DNA of 31,352 nucleotides from DAOTXN01 sp034435435. GTDB taxonomy: Bacteria > Chloroflexota > Anaerolineae > S140-20. This document shows positions 1-8,400 of the stretch, piece by piece. The stretch spans positions 1 through 31,352 of the forward strand of contig DAOTXN010000006.1 in the NCBI GenBank assembly GCA_034435435.1. The letters are read 5' to 3'. Each line of letters opens with the position of its first letter. The first letter of the stretch is position 1. A model generated the notes under the pieces. That model did not search any database and had not been told where the DNA came from. It saw nothing but the letters and a program-made list of their open reading frames with translations. The position numbers were made by a program, and so were the translations under genes.

Positions 1-1
1 T

Positions 2-103
2 TGGCTCAACAACTTGGTCGTGCAGTTCAGCATCGCCCAAGAGGAACCGGTCCATCCGCTGACACAGCCTGAAAAGCGGAATCGACTTTTTGGAGATGGT
101 TAG
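2..103 (+). CDS. 3' end of an open frame entering from the left edge, possibly a transposase C-terminus
   Basis: The frame starting at base 2 is open from the window edge for 33 codons and ends at TAG 101-103. The encoded tail is polar, with an ending rich in Arg, Asn and Asp, and I do not recognise it. It is listed because its stop codon lies inside the motif 93-110 that recurs at the right end of the window (31149-31164), where it also marks a broken gene. A transposase whose last codons run into the terminal sequence of its own element would look like this. That is inference: 33 residues are too few to assign a family, and the frame could be non-coding. Confidence 0.3.
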   Translation, partial: WLNNLVVQFSIAQEEPVHPLTQPEKRNRLFGDG

Positions 104-110
104 CCCCTAT
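93..110. mobile_element. Candidate terminal motif of a mobile element (left edge)
   Basis: GAGATG, two spacer bases, then TAGCCCCTAT. The same two blocks without the two-base spacer occur in the opposite orientation at 31149-31164. In both places a recognisable gene stops being recognisable exactly on the TAGCCCCTAT side. Bases 103-115 also form a small palindrome (GCCCC-TAT-GGGGC). Read as the inner-to-outer end of an insertion element lying to the left. Confidence 0.45.
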
Positions 111-2235
111 GGGGCGTGCTAAACAGTACATGAATCGCTCTTCCCTGGCTATCTATTGCTAACCTGGGATAATCCGGCATACCAGATATATTCGAAATGT
201 TTTCTGGATCTGACCAAACCCCTTCTGGCGAACGTTGCGCGTAAAAAACACCAGGCGAGGGGAAGCCGTTCCGCCACACAACATGGACGGCTCCACTTTT
301 ATCCACGGCAACCTCAGGATCCAAAGGACCGGCATCGGATTTAGAAATGTTCTCCGGGCTTGACCAGCTACCGTCGTTTCTTCGTTGGGTATAATAGATG
401 TCGGAGTCGCCGGAGCCAAAATAAGCCCAAACCAAATGAACGATGCCTTTGTTATCCACTGCCAACTGTGGATAATCTGACCAACCAGAGCCGATAGATA
501 CCTTCTGCTTGGAAACATACGCAGGCTGCTGTCCAAGTAAGGCGGCATAATTGCCGGTATGCTTGATAATATTGGTCACCTGTGGGGAAACTATTCCCGT
601 TACCAGCCAATTTCCTGCCTGGAAGCTACCACTCTCAAAACCCCAATTCTGCACCACGTTATCAGCAGGGGGCAGAATCACGTCAATCTGCACATCCTGA
701 GAAGCGTCGAAATTGGCAGATGGTAGCTCACCATATTTGCTTTTTACCCAAATGGCAGAATAGGTGTCTGCACTATCACCGACGCGTGCAAAAAAATTGC
801 CGTTGCCGTCGCTGGGGTTTGCTTCAAGAGCCGATGGTAAAGTTGTCACCGTTACTCCTGCCAGTGGCATGTCCCGGTTATCGCGTACTGTACCCTCAAT
901 GGCCCAATTATAGAGCGTGGTAGATGCATCTCCGTTCCCGATCTGCCAATCTTCCACATTGTATGCCTTGTCAATGGCCCTGGAGCGGAAGTCATAGGTG
1001 TGTCCACCCATGCCAGCAAATATGGCCGAAGTGCTTGTAATTTCCACCTGCCAATCAACCCAATCTCCAACAGCCGTGTCCTGGTATTGCACGTCATACG
1101 CTTTGATCCCGGCGTCACCACTATCACTGCCGCTCCAACTGACCGCAGCAGTACCGCGCGAGTAGGTCGGTAACGCATCAACTTTCGACGCCGGCGCAAC
1201 CACATCCGTCGTCGCCCAATGCGGCCGCCAGTCCACGCCCGCGCCGCCCAGCCAGATCTTTCCCCCGCTCGTGCTATCCCACGCATCCAGGTACGCCGAT
1301 ACCCAATACCAGTTGCCCTGGTAATAGATGAACGTAATGGTGGTAAAGGCCACGTAGCGCCCGTCGGCCGACCAACTGCTCGCCCATGCATCGACCTCTG
1401 TGCCGCCGGGGTCGTACACCTCGCGCTGGTTCGAGCCGTCGGCGTTCATCAGCCACAGCTCTTGCCAGCCGTCGCCGTCGCCGTCCGAATCGTAGGCGAT
1501 CTGGCTCCCGTCGGGCGACCAGGCCGGGTCTGCGCTGTATGATTGCGTCGAGAGCTGCGTCTGCCCGCTGCCGTCGGCGTTCATCACCCACACCCGATAG
1601 CCGCCTGTGCGCCGGGAGATAAAGGCGATCTTGGCCCCGTCGGGCGACCAGGTGGGCGTGCCGTCGTATTCGGCGTCCCACGTCAGGCGGGTCTGCGCGG
1701 AGCCGTCGGCGTTCATCACGTATATCTCGGCTTGCCCGTCGCGGTCGGTCTGGAAGGCGATCTTGCTCTCGTCGGGCGACCAGGCCGGGCTAAAATCGTC
1801 GGCCGCGCCGAAGGTGAGCTGCGTCACGCCGCTACCGTCCAGGTTCATCGTAAAGAGGTGGTAGCTGCCGGTGCGGTTGGAGGTCAGGACGGTGCGCGTA
1901 CAGCCGCGATTCAGACGCGGCTGGATGTCCGAGTCATCGTTGCTGGTGAGCCGAGTCTGGCCGGAGCCGTCGCCGTTGGCGAGGTAGATTTCCCAGTTGT
2001 CGTCGCGGTAAGACTGGAACACCAGTTTGCTCCAGGAGACCGTGTCGAGCGCAGCCGGGCCGCTCGGGGAGGCCGGTTCAACCCGGCCCAGGTCCAGAAA
2101 CGGCGTCTCGCTCCACGCGGCGGGCTGGGGGCGCGGGGGAGCCGGCTCCGACGCCGACGGTCCGGCCTGGGTCGTTAACAAGCCCGCCAGAATCAGACAT
2201 GTCAGGCCAAGCGTGAATAGAGAGATTCTTTTCAT
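100..2235 (-). CDS. Secreted TolB-like (PD40) beta-propeller / BNR-repeat protein, 3'-truncated
   Basis: Start ATG 2235 is chosen because GGAGG lies seven bases upstream and the protein then begins with a Sec signal peptide (Lys-Arg, then a hydrophobic stretch to about residue 25). Five or six TolB-type WD40-like repeats follow (about residues 65-310), each with signatures such as PAWSPDGSQIAY and VMNADGS. Next come a fibronectin-like segment (about 345-430), a carboxypeptidase-regulatory-like beta-sandwich (about 435-510), a short sandwich-like stretch and then BNR/sialidase-like repeats at the end. The last repeat breaks off just after its second strand and reaches TAA within the motif 93-110. 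The protein is therefore a truncated extracellular multi-domain binding protein; no enzymatic residues are visible. By eye the domains after the propeller (bases 100-1150) are less GC-rich than the propeller (1200-2200), as if joined from different sources. No clear partner gene is adjacent. Confidence 0.75.
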   Translation of the reverse strand: MKRISLFTLGLTCLILAGLLTTQAGPSASEPAPPRPQPAAWSETPFLDLGRVEPASPSGPAALDTVSWSKLVFQSYRDDNWEIYLANGDGSGQTRLTSNDDSDIQPRLNRGCTRTVLTSNRTGSYHLFTMNLDGSGVTQLTFGAADDFSPAWSPDESKIAFQTDRDGQAEIYVMNADGSAQTRLTWDAEYDGTPTWSPDGAKIAFISRRTGGYRVWVMNADGSGQTQLSTQSYSADPAWSPDGSQIAYDSDGDGDGWQELWLMNADGSNQREVYDPGGTEVDAWASSWSADGRYVAFTTITFIYYQGNWYWVSAYLDAWDSTSGGKIWLGGAGVDWRPHWATTDVVAPASKVDALPTYSRGTAAVSWSGSDSGDAGIKAYDVQYQDTAVGDWVDWQVEITSTSAIFAGMGGHTYDFRSRAIDKAYNVEDWQIGNGDASTTLYNWAIEGTVRDNRDMPLAGVTVTTLPSALEANPSDGNGNFFARVGDSADTYSAIWVKSKYGELPSANFDASQDVQIDVILPPADNVVQNWGFESGSFQAGNWLVTGIVSPQVTNIIKHTGNYAALLGQQPAYVSKQKVSIGSGWSDYPQLAVDNKGIVHLVWAYFGSGDSDIYYTQRRNDGSWSSPENISKSDAGPLDPEVAVDKSGAVHVVWRNGFPSPGVFYAQRSPEGVWSDPENISNISGMPDYPRLAIDSQGRAIHVLFSTPHRG

Positions 2236-2308
2236 CGTTATCCTCCGTGTCGTGTAATTGGTGAGAGCAGGAGAACAATCAGAACAAAGCCAGCAATGTG
2301 CATCGAAA

Positions 2309-2337
2309 ATTATAATCCAGCAAACGTGAGCAGGCAA
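2309..2337 (-). promoter_or_regulatory. Promoter of the propeller gene
   Basis: On the minus strand, -35 TTGCCT (2332-2337), a 17 bp spacer and -10 TATAAT (2309-2314), about 75 bp upstream of the ATG at 2235. Near-consensus for a housekeeping sigma factor. Confidence 0.65.
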
Positions 2338-2426
2338 GTGTTGGTTGTCATCAGCAATTCGTGATCAATGACAAGGGCGCCGCATCAACGGATAAGCGGA
2401 TGAGTGAACGGATAGCGATATGAAAA

Positions 2427-2455
2427 TTGACGGGCGTTTCTGTTCACGGTATACT
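2427..2455 (+). promoter_or_regulatory. Promoter of the helicase-like gene
   Basis: -35 TTGACG (2427-2432), 17 bp spacer, -10 TATACT (2450-2455), about 28 bp upstream of the ATG at 2484, giving a very short leader. The divergent spacer 2236-2483 otherwise holds only the opposing promoter and three loosely phased CGGAT units at 2388-2417. Confidence 0.7.
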
Positions 2456-2483
2456 CCCTGGCAGCGAACGTGAGAGTTAGCGT

Positions 2484-4715
2484 ATGCCGTTAGCACACCT
2501 TTTGCCCGATCTTTCCCCCGCCCAACGGACCGTGGCGGATCATCCCTTCGGCGGCGGGGCGCTCTTTTTGGAAGGCCCCGCCGGCGCCGGCAAGACCACG
2601 GCGGCCGTGGCGCGGCTGCGCCGCTTGCTCGAACAGGGCGCGCCGGCCGAGGAAATCCTGGTGATGGCCCCTCAGCGCACGCTGCTCCTGCCCTACCAGC
2701 GGGCGCTGCGCAGCCCCGACCTGCCCCCTGGCGGCGTGGTGGAAACGCTGACCATCGGCGGGCTGGCCCGGCGCATGGTGGCGCTCTTTTGGCCGCTGGT
2801 GGCCGAACGGGCCGGCTTTGCCCGCCCCGACCAGCCGCCGGTTTTCCTCACGCTAGAGACGGCCCAATACTACATGGCCCGCGTCGCCGATCCCTTTTAC
2901 GACGAGGGCGCTTTTGACGAACTGACCATCGACCGCAACCGTTTGCTCAGCCAGATTTTGGACAATTTGAACAAAGCCGCCGCCGTGGGATTAGATTATA
3001 CCCAGGTGGGCGAGCGACTGCGGCTGGCGTGGGCGGGGGCCAGTATTCGCCGGGCCGTTTTTGAGCGCGCCCAGCAGTGCGCCGACGCTTTTCGGGCTTT
3101 TTGCCTGGCGCACAACCTGCTGGATTTTGCGCTGCAAGTCGAGGTGTTTGTGCGGCACTTGCTCACGCTGCCCTGGCCGCCCGGCGAGGGGTTTATGACC
3201 CGCTTTACGCGCTACCGGCATCTCATCGTGGACAACGTCGAAGAGGATATTCCCGTGGCTCACGATCTGCTGCGGGCCTGGCTGCCCGGTTGCGACTCGG
3301 CGCTGCTCGTTCACGATCAAGAGGCCGGCTACCGGCTGTTTCTGGGGGCCGACCCGGTCGGCGCTCTGGCGTTGCGCGAGGCGTGTCGCCGCCGGGTCGA
3401 GCTGCGCGAATCCTTCGTCACCACTCCCGATATGCGCCGCCTGGGTTACGAGCTGGCGCGCAGTCTGCGCCAGACGCCAGCGCCCCTGCCGGACAAGGAG
3501 GGGCATGTGGGCCAGGCGCTGGTTACGAGCAGCGAGCCGCTGCGCTTTCACACGCAAATGCTCGATTGGGCGGCTCAGGAAATCGGGCGACTGGTGCACG
3601 GGAACAAGGTTTCACCCGGCCAGATCGTCGTGTTGGCGCCCTATCTCAGCGACGCGCTGCGCTTTGCCTTGAGCGATCGGCTGGCGCGTCTGGACGTGCC
3701 CACGCGCTCCCACCGGCCCTCGCGGGCGTTACGCGACGAGCCAGCGGCCCGCTGCTTGCTGACGCTGGCCGCGCTGGCTCATCCCCAATGGGGACGCCCG
3801 CCCCTGCGGTCCGACGTGGCGCACGCTCTGGCGCTGTCCATTGCGTCGCTCGACATGGTGCGGGCCAAGCTGCTTACCGACATCGTATATCGGCTTCAAG
3901 ACGGCCAACCGGCGCTCAATCCTTTCTCGGATCTCAAGACCGGCGTGCAGGAGCGCATCGGCTACCAGGCTGGCAATTACTACGACGCGCTGCGCGAATG
4001 GCTTTATCAGAACACGGATGAACACAGATCAACACAGAGCAAAGAGGCTGACGCGGTGCAGTGGCGTCCAGAACCGCCGCTGGACCACTTTTTTAGTCGC
4101 TTGTTTGGCGAGGTGCTATCGCAGCCGGGTTACGGCTTTCACCGGGATTTTGAGGCCGGGCGCATCGCCGCTCAGCTCATCGAATCGGCCCGCAAATTTC
4201 GCCAGGTCGTCTCCGTCCCAACTTACCAATCTCCCAATTCCCAATCTACCCCTCTCCCCTCCCCCGGCCTCGAATACGTGCGCATGGTCGAGCGGGGCGT
4301 CATCGCCGCCCAATACGTCCCGGCCTGGGGACCGGCAGACGACGAAATAGACGCAGTTTTGCTGGCCCCGGCCTATACTTTTTTGATGCGCAACCGGCCT
4401 GTGGACTATCAGTTCTGGCTGAACGTGGGCAGCGGCGGTTGGTGGGAGCGACTCTACCAACCCTTGACGCATCCTTATGTCTTGACGCGGCGCTGGCGTC
4501 ACGGCGAGGTGTGGACCGACGCTCACGAGGTGGAGGCGCAAACCCAGGCCCTGCACCGCCTGGTGCAAGGCCTGATACGCCGCTGCCGCGTGCGGGTCTA
4601 TTTGGGTATCAGCGAGTTGGGGGAGCAGGGCTACGAGCAGCGCGGGCGCTTGTTGCAGGCCATACAGGGGGCGCTGCGCCGCCAGTCGGTAACAACCGCT
4701 CAAGTGCCAGGGTAG
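2484..4715 (+). CDS. Degenerate UvrD/PcrA-like SF1 helicase-family ATPase
   Basis: 743 residues. The N-terminus carries a clear P-loop, GPAGAGKT (residues 31-38), then a helicase Ia-like strand (ILVMAPQRTLLLPY, about 58-71). The Walker B equivalent is LIVDNVEED (247-255), where UvrD proteins have a DExxD core. Motif III is represented by HDQEAGYRLFLGADP (277-291) in place of GDPDQSIY, and RESFVTTPDM (308-317) stands where UvrD has the NYRS motif. The C-terminal half has a RecA-like second domain (IVVLAPY) but no recognisable motif VI arginine segment. Family membership is seen directly; loss of the usual Walker B glutamate (Asn at the second position) suggests weak or absent ATP hydrolysis, or a specialised role. 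Two low-complexity patches (about residues 510-519 and 582-588) come from repeat DNA in frame. The gene stands alone with its own promoter. An AddB-like nuclease subunit is a less likely alternative, as no iron-sulfur cysteine set is visible. Confidence 0.7.
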   Translation: MPLAHLLPDLSPAQRTVADHPFGGGALFLEGPAGAGKTTAAVARLRRLLEQGAPAEEILVMAPQRTLLLPYQRALRSPDLPPGGVVETLTIGGLARRMVALFWPLVAERAGFARPDQPPVFLTLETAQYYMARVADPFYDEGAFDELTIDRNRLLSQILDNLNKAAAVGLDYTQVGERLRLAWAGASIRRAVFERAQQCADAFRAFCLAHNLLDFALQVEVFVRHLLTLPWPPGEGFMTRFTRYRHLIVDNVEEDIPVAHDLLRAWLPGCDSALLVHDQEAGYRLFLGADPVGALALREACRRRVELRESFVTTPDMRRLGYELARSLRQTPAPLPDKEGHVGQALVTSSEPLRFHTQMLDWAAQEIGRLVHGNKVSPGQIVVLAPYLSDALRFALSDRLARLDVPTRSHRPSRALRDEPAARCLLTLAALAHPQWGRPPLRSDVAHALALSIASLDMVRAKLLTDIVYRLQDGQPALNPFSDLKTGVQERIGYQAGNYYDALREWLYQNTDEHRSTQSKEADAVQWRPEPPLDHFFSRLFGEVLSQPGYGFHRDFEAGRIAAQLIESARKFRQVVSVPTYQSPNSQSTPLPSPGLEYVRMVERGVIAAQYVPAWGPADDEIDAVLLAPAYTFLMRNRPVDYQFWLNVGSGGWWERLYQPLTHPYVLTRRWRHGEVWTDAHEVEAQTQALHRLVQGLIRRCRVRVYLGISELGEQGYEQRGRLLQAIQGALRRQSVTTAQVPG
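4011..4040 (+). repeat. Three phased 10-bp units inside the helicase gene
   Basis: Three consecutive 10-mers of the form AACACRGAKN. The reverse complement reads as ATCTGTG/ATCCGTG-type units, the same family as 12299-12325 and 28303-28332. Thirty bases is a multiple of three, so the reading frame is kept; the patch encodes a polar Asn-Thr-Asp-Glu-His-Arg stretch. Confidence 0.7.
4226..4248 (+). repeat. Phased CCAATCT-type units inside the helicase gene
   Basis: Three degenerate units starting CCAAT (at 4226, 4234 and 4241), followed by a C/T-only stretch to about 4265. They encode a Ser/Pro/Asn/Gln-rich linker in an otherwise globular protein. Read as a second repeat family in frame. Confidence 0.55.
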
Positions 4716-4758
4716 GTCAATTCGCCGCTTGCATCTTGGCGCGAAACGTCGCCGGAGG

Positions 4759-4793
4759 CCCGGCTTTAGCCGGGAAACCCCCGCTGAAGCGGG
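4759..4793. repeat. Two adjacent perfect palindromes between convergent genes
   Basis: First hairpin: CCCGGCT (4759-4765), TT, AGCCGGG (4768-4774). Second: CCCGCT (4780-4785), GA, AGCGGG (4788-4793). Both are GC-rich with two-base loops and no T-run, in the 122 bp gap between the convergent helicase and cold-shock genes. They look like a REP-type dispersed palindrome and could also stall polymerase from either side. Confidence 0.65.
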
Positions 4794-4837
4794 ACCACCG
4801 CCCTGGTATGCACCAAAAACCAGATTTTGCCCCAAAA

Positions 4838-5200
4838 CTACTCATCGGATACGATTTGCACGTCCTGGGCTTCCTGACCTCTGGATGTAGACATCTGGTC
4901 AAAAACCACGCGCGTTCCTTCTTGCAGCGTGGCGAGGGCGTCGTGGGCGATCTGGCTGCGATGAAAGAAAATCTCCTCGTTGTCCGCTCGGACGATAAAA
5001 CCATAGCCTTTTTCGTGGTTAAACCATTTGACTTGCCCGGTCCAGCGTCCTGTTACCGGGTCGCGCAAGCGGCAATCGGGACAGCGTGTGGGAGGGGAAA
5101 CCTCTTGTCCAGACGCATGCAGACGACGCTGCTCGGTGACGGTCAAGATGAAGCGCTTGCCGCACAATTCGCACTGTATCACTTGATCGCGAAAATTCAT
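4838..5200 (-). CDS. Zinc-ribbon plus cold-shock domain protein
   Basis: ATG 5200 is preferred because AAAGGA sits at a good distance upstream; an upstream in-frame start at 5239 has no such support. The 120-residue protein has two parts. Residues 8-45 form a probable zinc ribbon with CELC-type (Cys10, Cys13) and CPDC (Cys40, Cys43) pairs. Residues 53-118 are a cold-shock domain with GQVKWFNHEKGYGFI (RNP1, 55-69) and IFFH (RNP2, 77-80). Cold-shock domains bind single-stranded RNA or DNA in the cytoplasm; the ribbon may add a protein or nucleic-acid contact. It lies downstream of rpoC in the same direction but behind a terminator-like hairpin, so separate transcription is likely. Ribbon-CSD fusions are known in several phyla; the specific role here is not known. 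Confidence 0.85.
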   Translation of the reverse strand: MNFRDQVIQCELCGKRFILTVTEQRRLHASGQEVSPPTRCPDCRLRDPVTGRWTGQVKWFNHEKGYGFIVRADNEEIFFHRSQIAHDALATLQEGTRVVFDQMSTSRGQEAQDVQIVSDE

Positions 5201-5271
5201 AGGTGAATCCTTTGCTGGTGTTGGACACGCACACGCCAATTATGCAAGACTTGTCACACACGAGTCGAAAC

Positions 5272-5290
5272 AAAAAACCTGACAGGTTTT
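5272..5290 (-). terminator. Intrinsic terminator downstream of rpoC
   Basis: Reading the minus strand: AAAACCTG (5290-5283), one-base loop, CAGGTTTT (5281-5274), with the T-run continuing to 5272 (six T in all). The stem is symmetrical and also fits a common dispersed palindrome, but its position about 170 bp after the rpoC stop and its T-run suit termination. Confidence 0.55.
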
Positions 5291-5460
5291 CCCCTACCCG
5301 TCGACGCGTGCCAGGGTGGACAAAACTTGCCAGGTTTCGACGTTCGTAGACCTTCCCAGCGTCGCGCATCTGGCGCTGCCTGGCAGCCCGCTTGCGCCTG
5401 CGCAAAGCGCAGATGAGAACGTCGCAGATGGTAGGCGAGTCAGACGATTCCGACAGACTG
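5291..5460. other. Non-coding spacer after rpoC with two further hairpins
   Basis: No supported gene in this spacer. It holds GCTGCC-T-GGCAGC (5375-5387) and CTGCGC-AAA-GCGCAG (5398-5412), both without T-runs, and degenerate copies of the CCAGGTTT half of the palindrome at 5274-5290 near 5331. Confidence 0.5.
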
Positions 5461-8400
5461 CTAGTCTTCGCCAGTGGCGGCTGCGGCCCCTAGCGACGCC
5501 AGAGCATCGTGCAGCGTCAGTGGAGGTTTTGCGGCGTGCTCTTCCGGCTGTTGTGTTTTCAAAGCAACTCCTTCATATTCGTCAATCGGCCCATCTGATA
5601 CCTCCAGGTCGCCCCGAAAGCCGGTGCCGGCCGGAATGAGCTTGCCGATGATGACGTTCTCCTTTAAGCCGGTCAAATCGTCTTGCTTGCCTTCGAGGGC
5701 GGCCCAGCCCAATACTTTGATGGTGTGTTGGAAGGACGAGGCCGACAAGAAGCTATCGGTGCTCAGGGCGGCTTTGGTAATGCCTAGCAGGAGAGGTTTG
5801 GCCCTGGCGGGTTCCTTGCCTTCTGCGACCAGTCGTTCGTTCAACTCGCGTAGCGCCAGACGGTCTATCGGCTCGCCCAGCAAGAATTCACTATCGCCCG
5901 ACGACGTGATCATCACCTTGTTCAGCATCTTGCGCAGAATGACTTCAAAGTGCTTGTCGTGAATGTTCACTCCCTGCGAGCGGTAGACGCTTTGCACTTC
6001 TTGAAGGAGATATTGCTGGGTTGTCTCACGCCCCAAAATGGACAGGACGCGGTGGGGGTTTTTCGAGCCTTCGGTCAACTGCTGGCCCGGCTCGATCTGT
6101 TGTCCTTCATCGACTAGCAGGCGCGCGCCAGCCGGGATTTCGTATTCGTGTTCTTCTTTGCGCTCCCAAACGAGGGCAACGCCGTCGGCGTCAATACGCA
6201 CTCGTCCCGCCACTTTGGCCACGATCTCGCCCTCTTCAGCTTGCGCTATCACGGCGCCAGCCTTGACGTCCGCGCCATCTTGTACCTGAACAGCCCAATC
6301 TGCGGGTATCGCGTATCGTTCTTCGAGTATCTCGCTATCGACGACCCGCACGATGCGCACACCTTCAATGCGGTCGATATAGACGACGCCGCCGATGTCT
6401 GAAATGATGGCCTCACCCTTGGGGCGTTTGCGGGCTTCAAAGAGCTCTTCTACGCGCGGCAAACCGTGAGTGATGTCGGCGCCGGCGGCCACGCCGCCCG
6501 TATGAAAGGTGCGCAGCGTCAGTTGAGTGCCCGGTTCGCCGATGGACTGCGCCGCCACGATACCCACCGCCGCGCCAATGGCGACTTTTTGGCCCCGACC
6601 CAGGTCGCGCCCGTAGCACTGGGCGCATATACCCAACGGCAGCTCGCAGGTCAACGGTGAGCGGACAAAGACCTCTGGGATGCGGTGTCGTTCGATACGT
6701 TCGGCGGCCTCCTCGTCGATCTCTTGACCTTTGTCTACGATCAATCCGCCTGTTCTGGGGTGAATGACTGGCGCAGCTGCCACACGCCCCACAATCCGCT
6801 CGCTCAACGTCTGGCGGCCCACGTTGTCTTGGGCGCGAAGCCAAATGCCGGCCTCGGTGCCGCAGTCCTCCGCGTTGATGATCACGTCTTGGGCCACGTC
6901 TACCAGGCGACGGGTTAGATAACCGGCATCGGCGGTGCGTAGGGCTGTGTCGGCCAAACCCTTACGCGCGCCGTGCGTCGAGATAAAGTACTCTAGCGCC
7001 GTAAGCCCTTCGCGAAAGTTGGCCTGAATAGGGTGGTCAATGATGCGACCGGCCGGGTCGGCCACCATACCCTTCATGCCGGCCATCTGAGATACGGGCA
7101 AAAAGCCGCCTTTGGTCGCGCCTGATGTCGCCATCACGCTGATCGAACCGGTCGGATCCAGGCTGCGCGATACGGCCTCGGCCACGTCGTCGCGCGCTCG
7201 TGTCCATAGCTCGATCGTTTTGGCATATTGCTCGTCTTCGGTAAGTAAGCCGCGCCGATACTGGCGTTCCACCTGAGCCACGCGAGCCGCAGCTTCGTCC
7301 AGGATGGTGTACTTTTCCTGTGGAATGGTCAGGTCTGATACAGCAATGGTGGTGCCAGAGCGTGTAGCGAACTTGAAACCGATGTCTTTGATGGCATCCA
7401 CAAAATCAGTGGTCGCGTCGGGGCCGAGCCTTTGATAGCACAGCGCCACCAGATCTTGAATGCCGTTCTTTTCCAACACTTTGTTCACAAAGCGCAAGGT
7501 TTGGGGCACCACCTGGTTAAAAAGCACCCGTCCAACGGTAGTCTCGATGATGAGGACTTTTGGTTGAGCCTCTTCGTCGTCGGGGTCAATGTGGGTATAG
7601 TCTGTGGTGCGGACCTGGATGGGGTCGTGCACGCGCACCAAACCCAGGTCATAAGCCATCTCTACCTCGTTCAGATCGGCATAGATCTTGTGGGGAGCGT
7701 CCCCTTTGACACTACGTTGACTGCCCATCATCGTCAGGTAATAGACGCCCAGCACCATGTCTTTGGATGGCCCGACAATGGGCGCACCGCTGGATGGTTT
7801 GAGTAGATTCTTGGTCGCCAGCATCAGCTTGCGGGCTTCTTCGACGGCTTTTTGCGACAAGGGCACGTGGACGGCCATCTGGTCGCCGTCAAAGTCGGCG
7901 TTAAAGGCTGCGCAGACCAGTGGGTGGATTTGAATGGCTTTTCCTTCTACCAGCACCGGCTCGAAGGCTTGAATGCCCAGCCGGTGGAGCGTGGGGGCGC
8001 GGTTGAGCAACACCGGGCGATCCTGGATCACTTCTTCCAGCACTTCCCAGACTTCAGGCTTTTCGCGCTCGATGATGCGCCGGGCCCCTTTGACGTTGCT
8101 GGCAAAGTTATACTCTACCAGTTTGGCGATCACAAAGGGACGATAAAGCTCCAGCGCCATTGTTTTGGGTAGGCCGCACTGGTGCAGTTTCAGATTGGGG
8201 CCGATGACGATGACCGAGCGCCCGGAATAATCCACGCGCTTGCCCAAGAGATTACGTCGAAAGCGCCCTTTTTTGCCTTTGAGCATGTCGGACAATGATT
8301 TGAGCTCGCGGCGGCCACGGCGCGAGAGGGCTTTGCCGCGCTGACTGTTGTCGATCAGCGAGTCCACGGCTTCTTGCAGCATGCGTTTCTCGTTGCGCAC

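Noticed and set aside
3077..4021. 314-codon open frame in another plus-strand frame of the helicase gene
   Set aside because: Low-complexity Ala/Arg/Gly product typical of a GC-rich shadow frame; the helicase frame has clear motifs.
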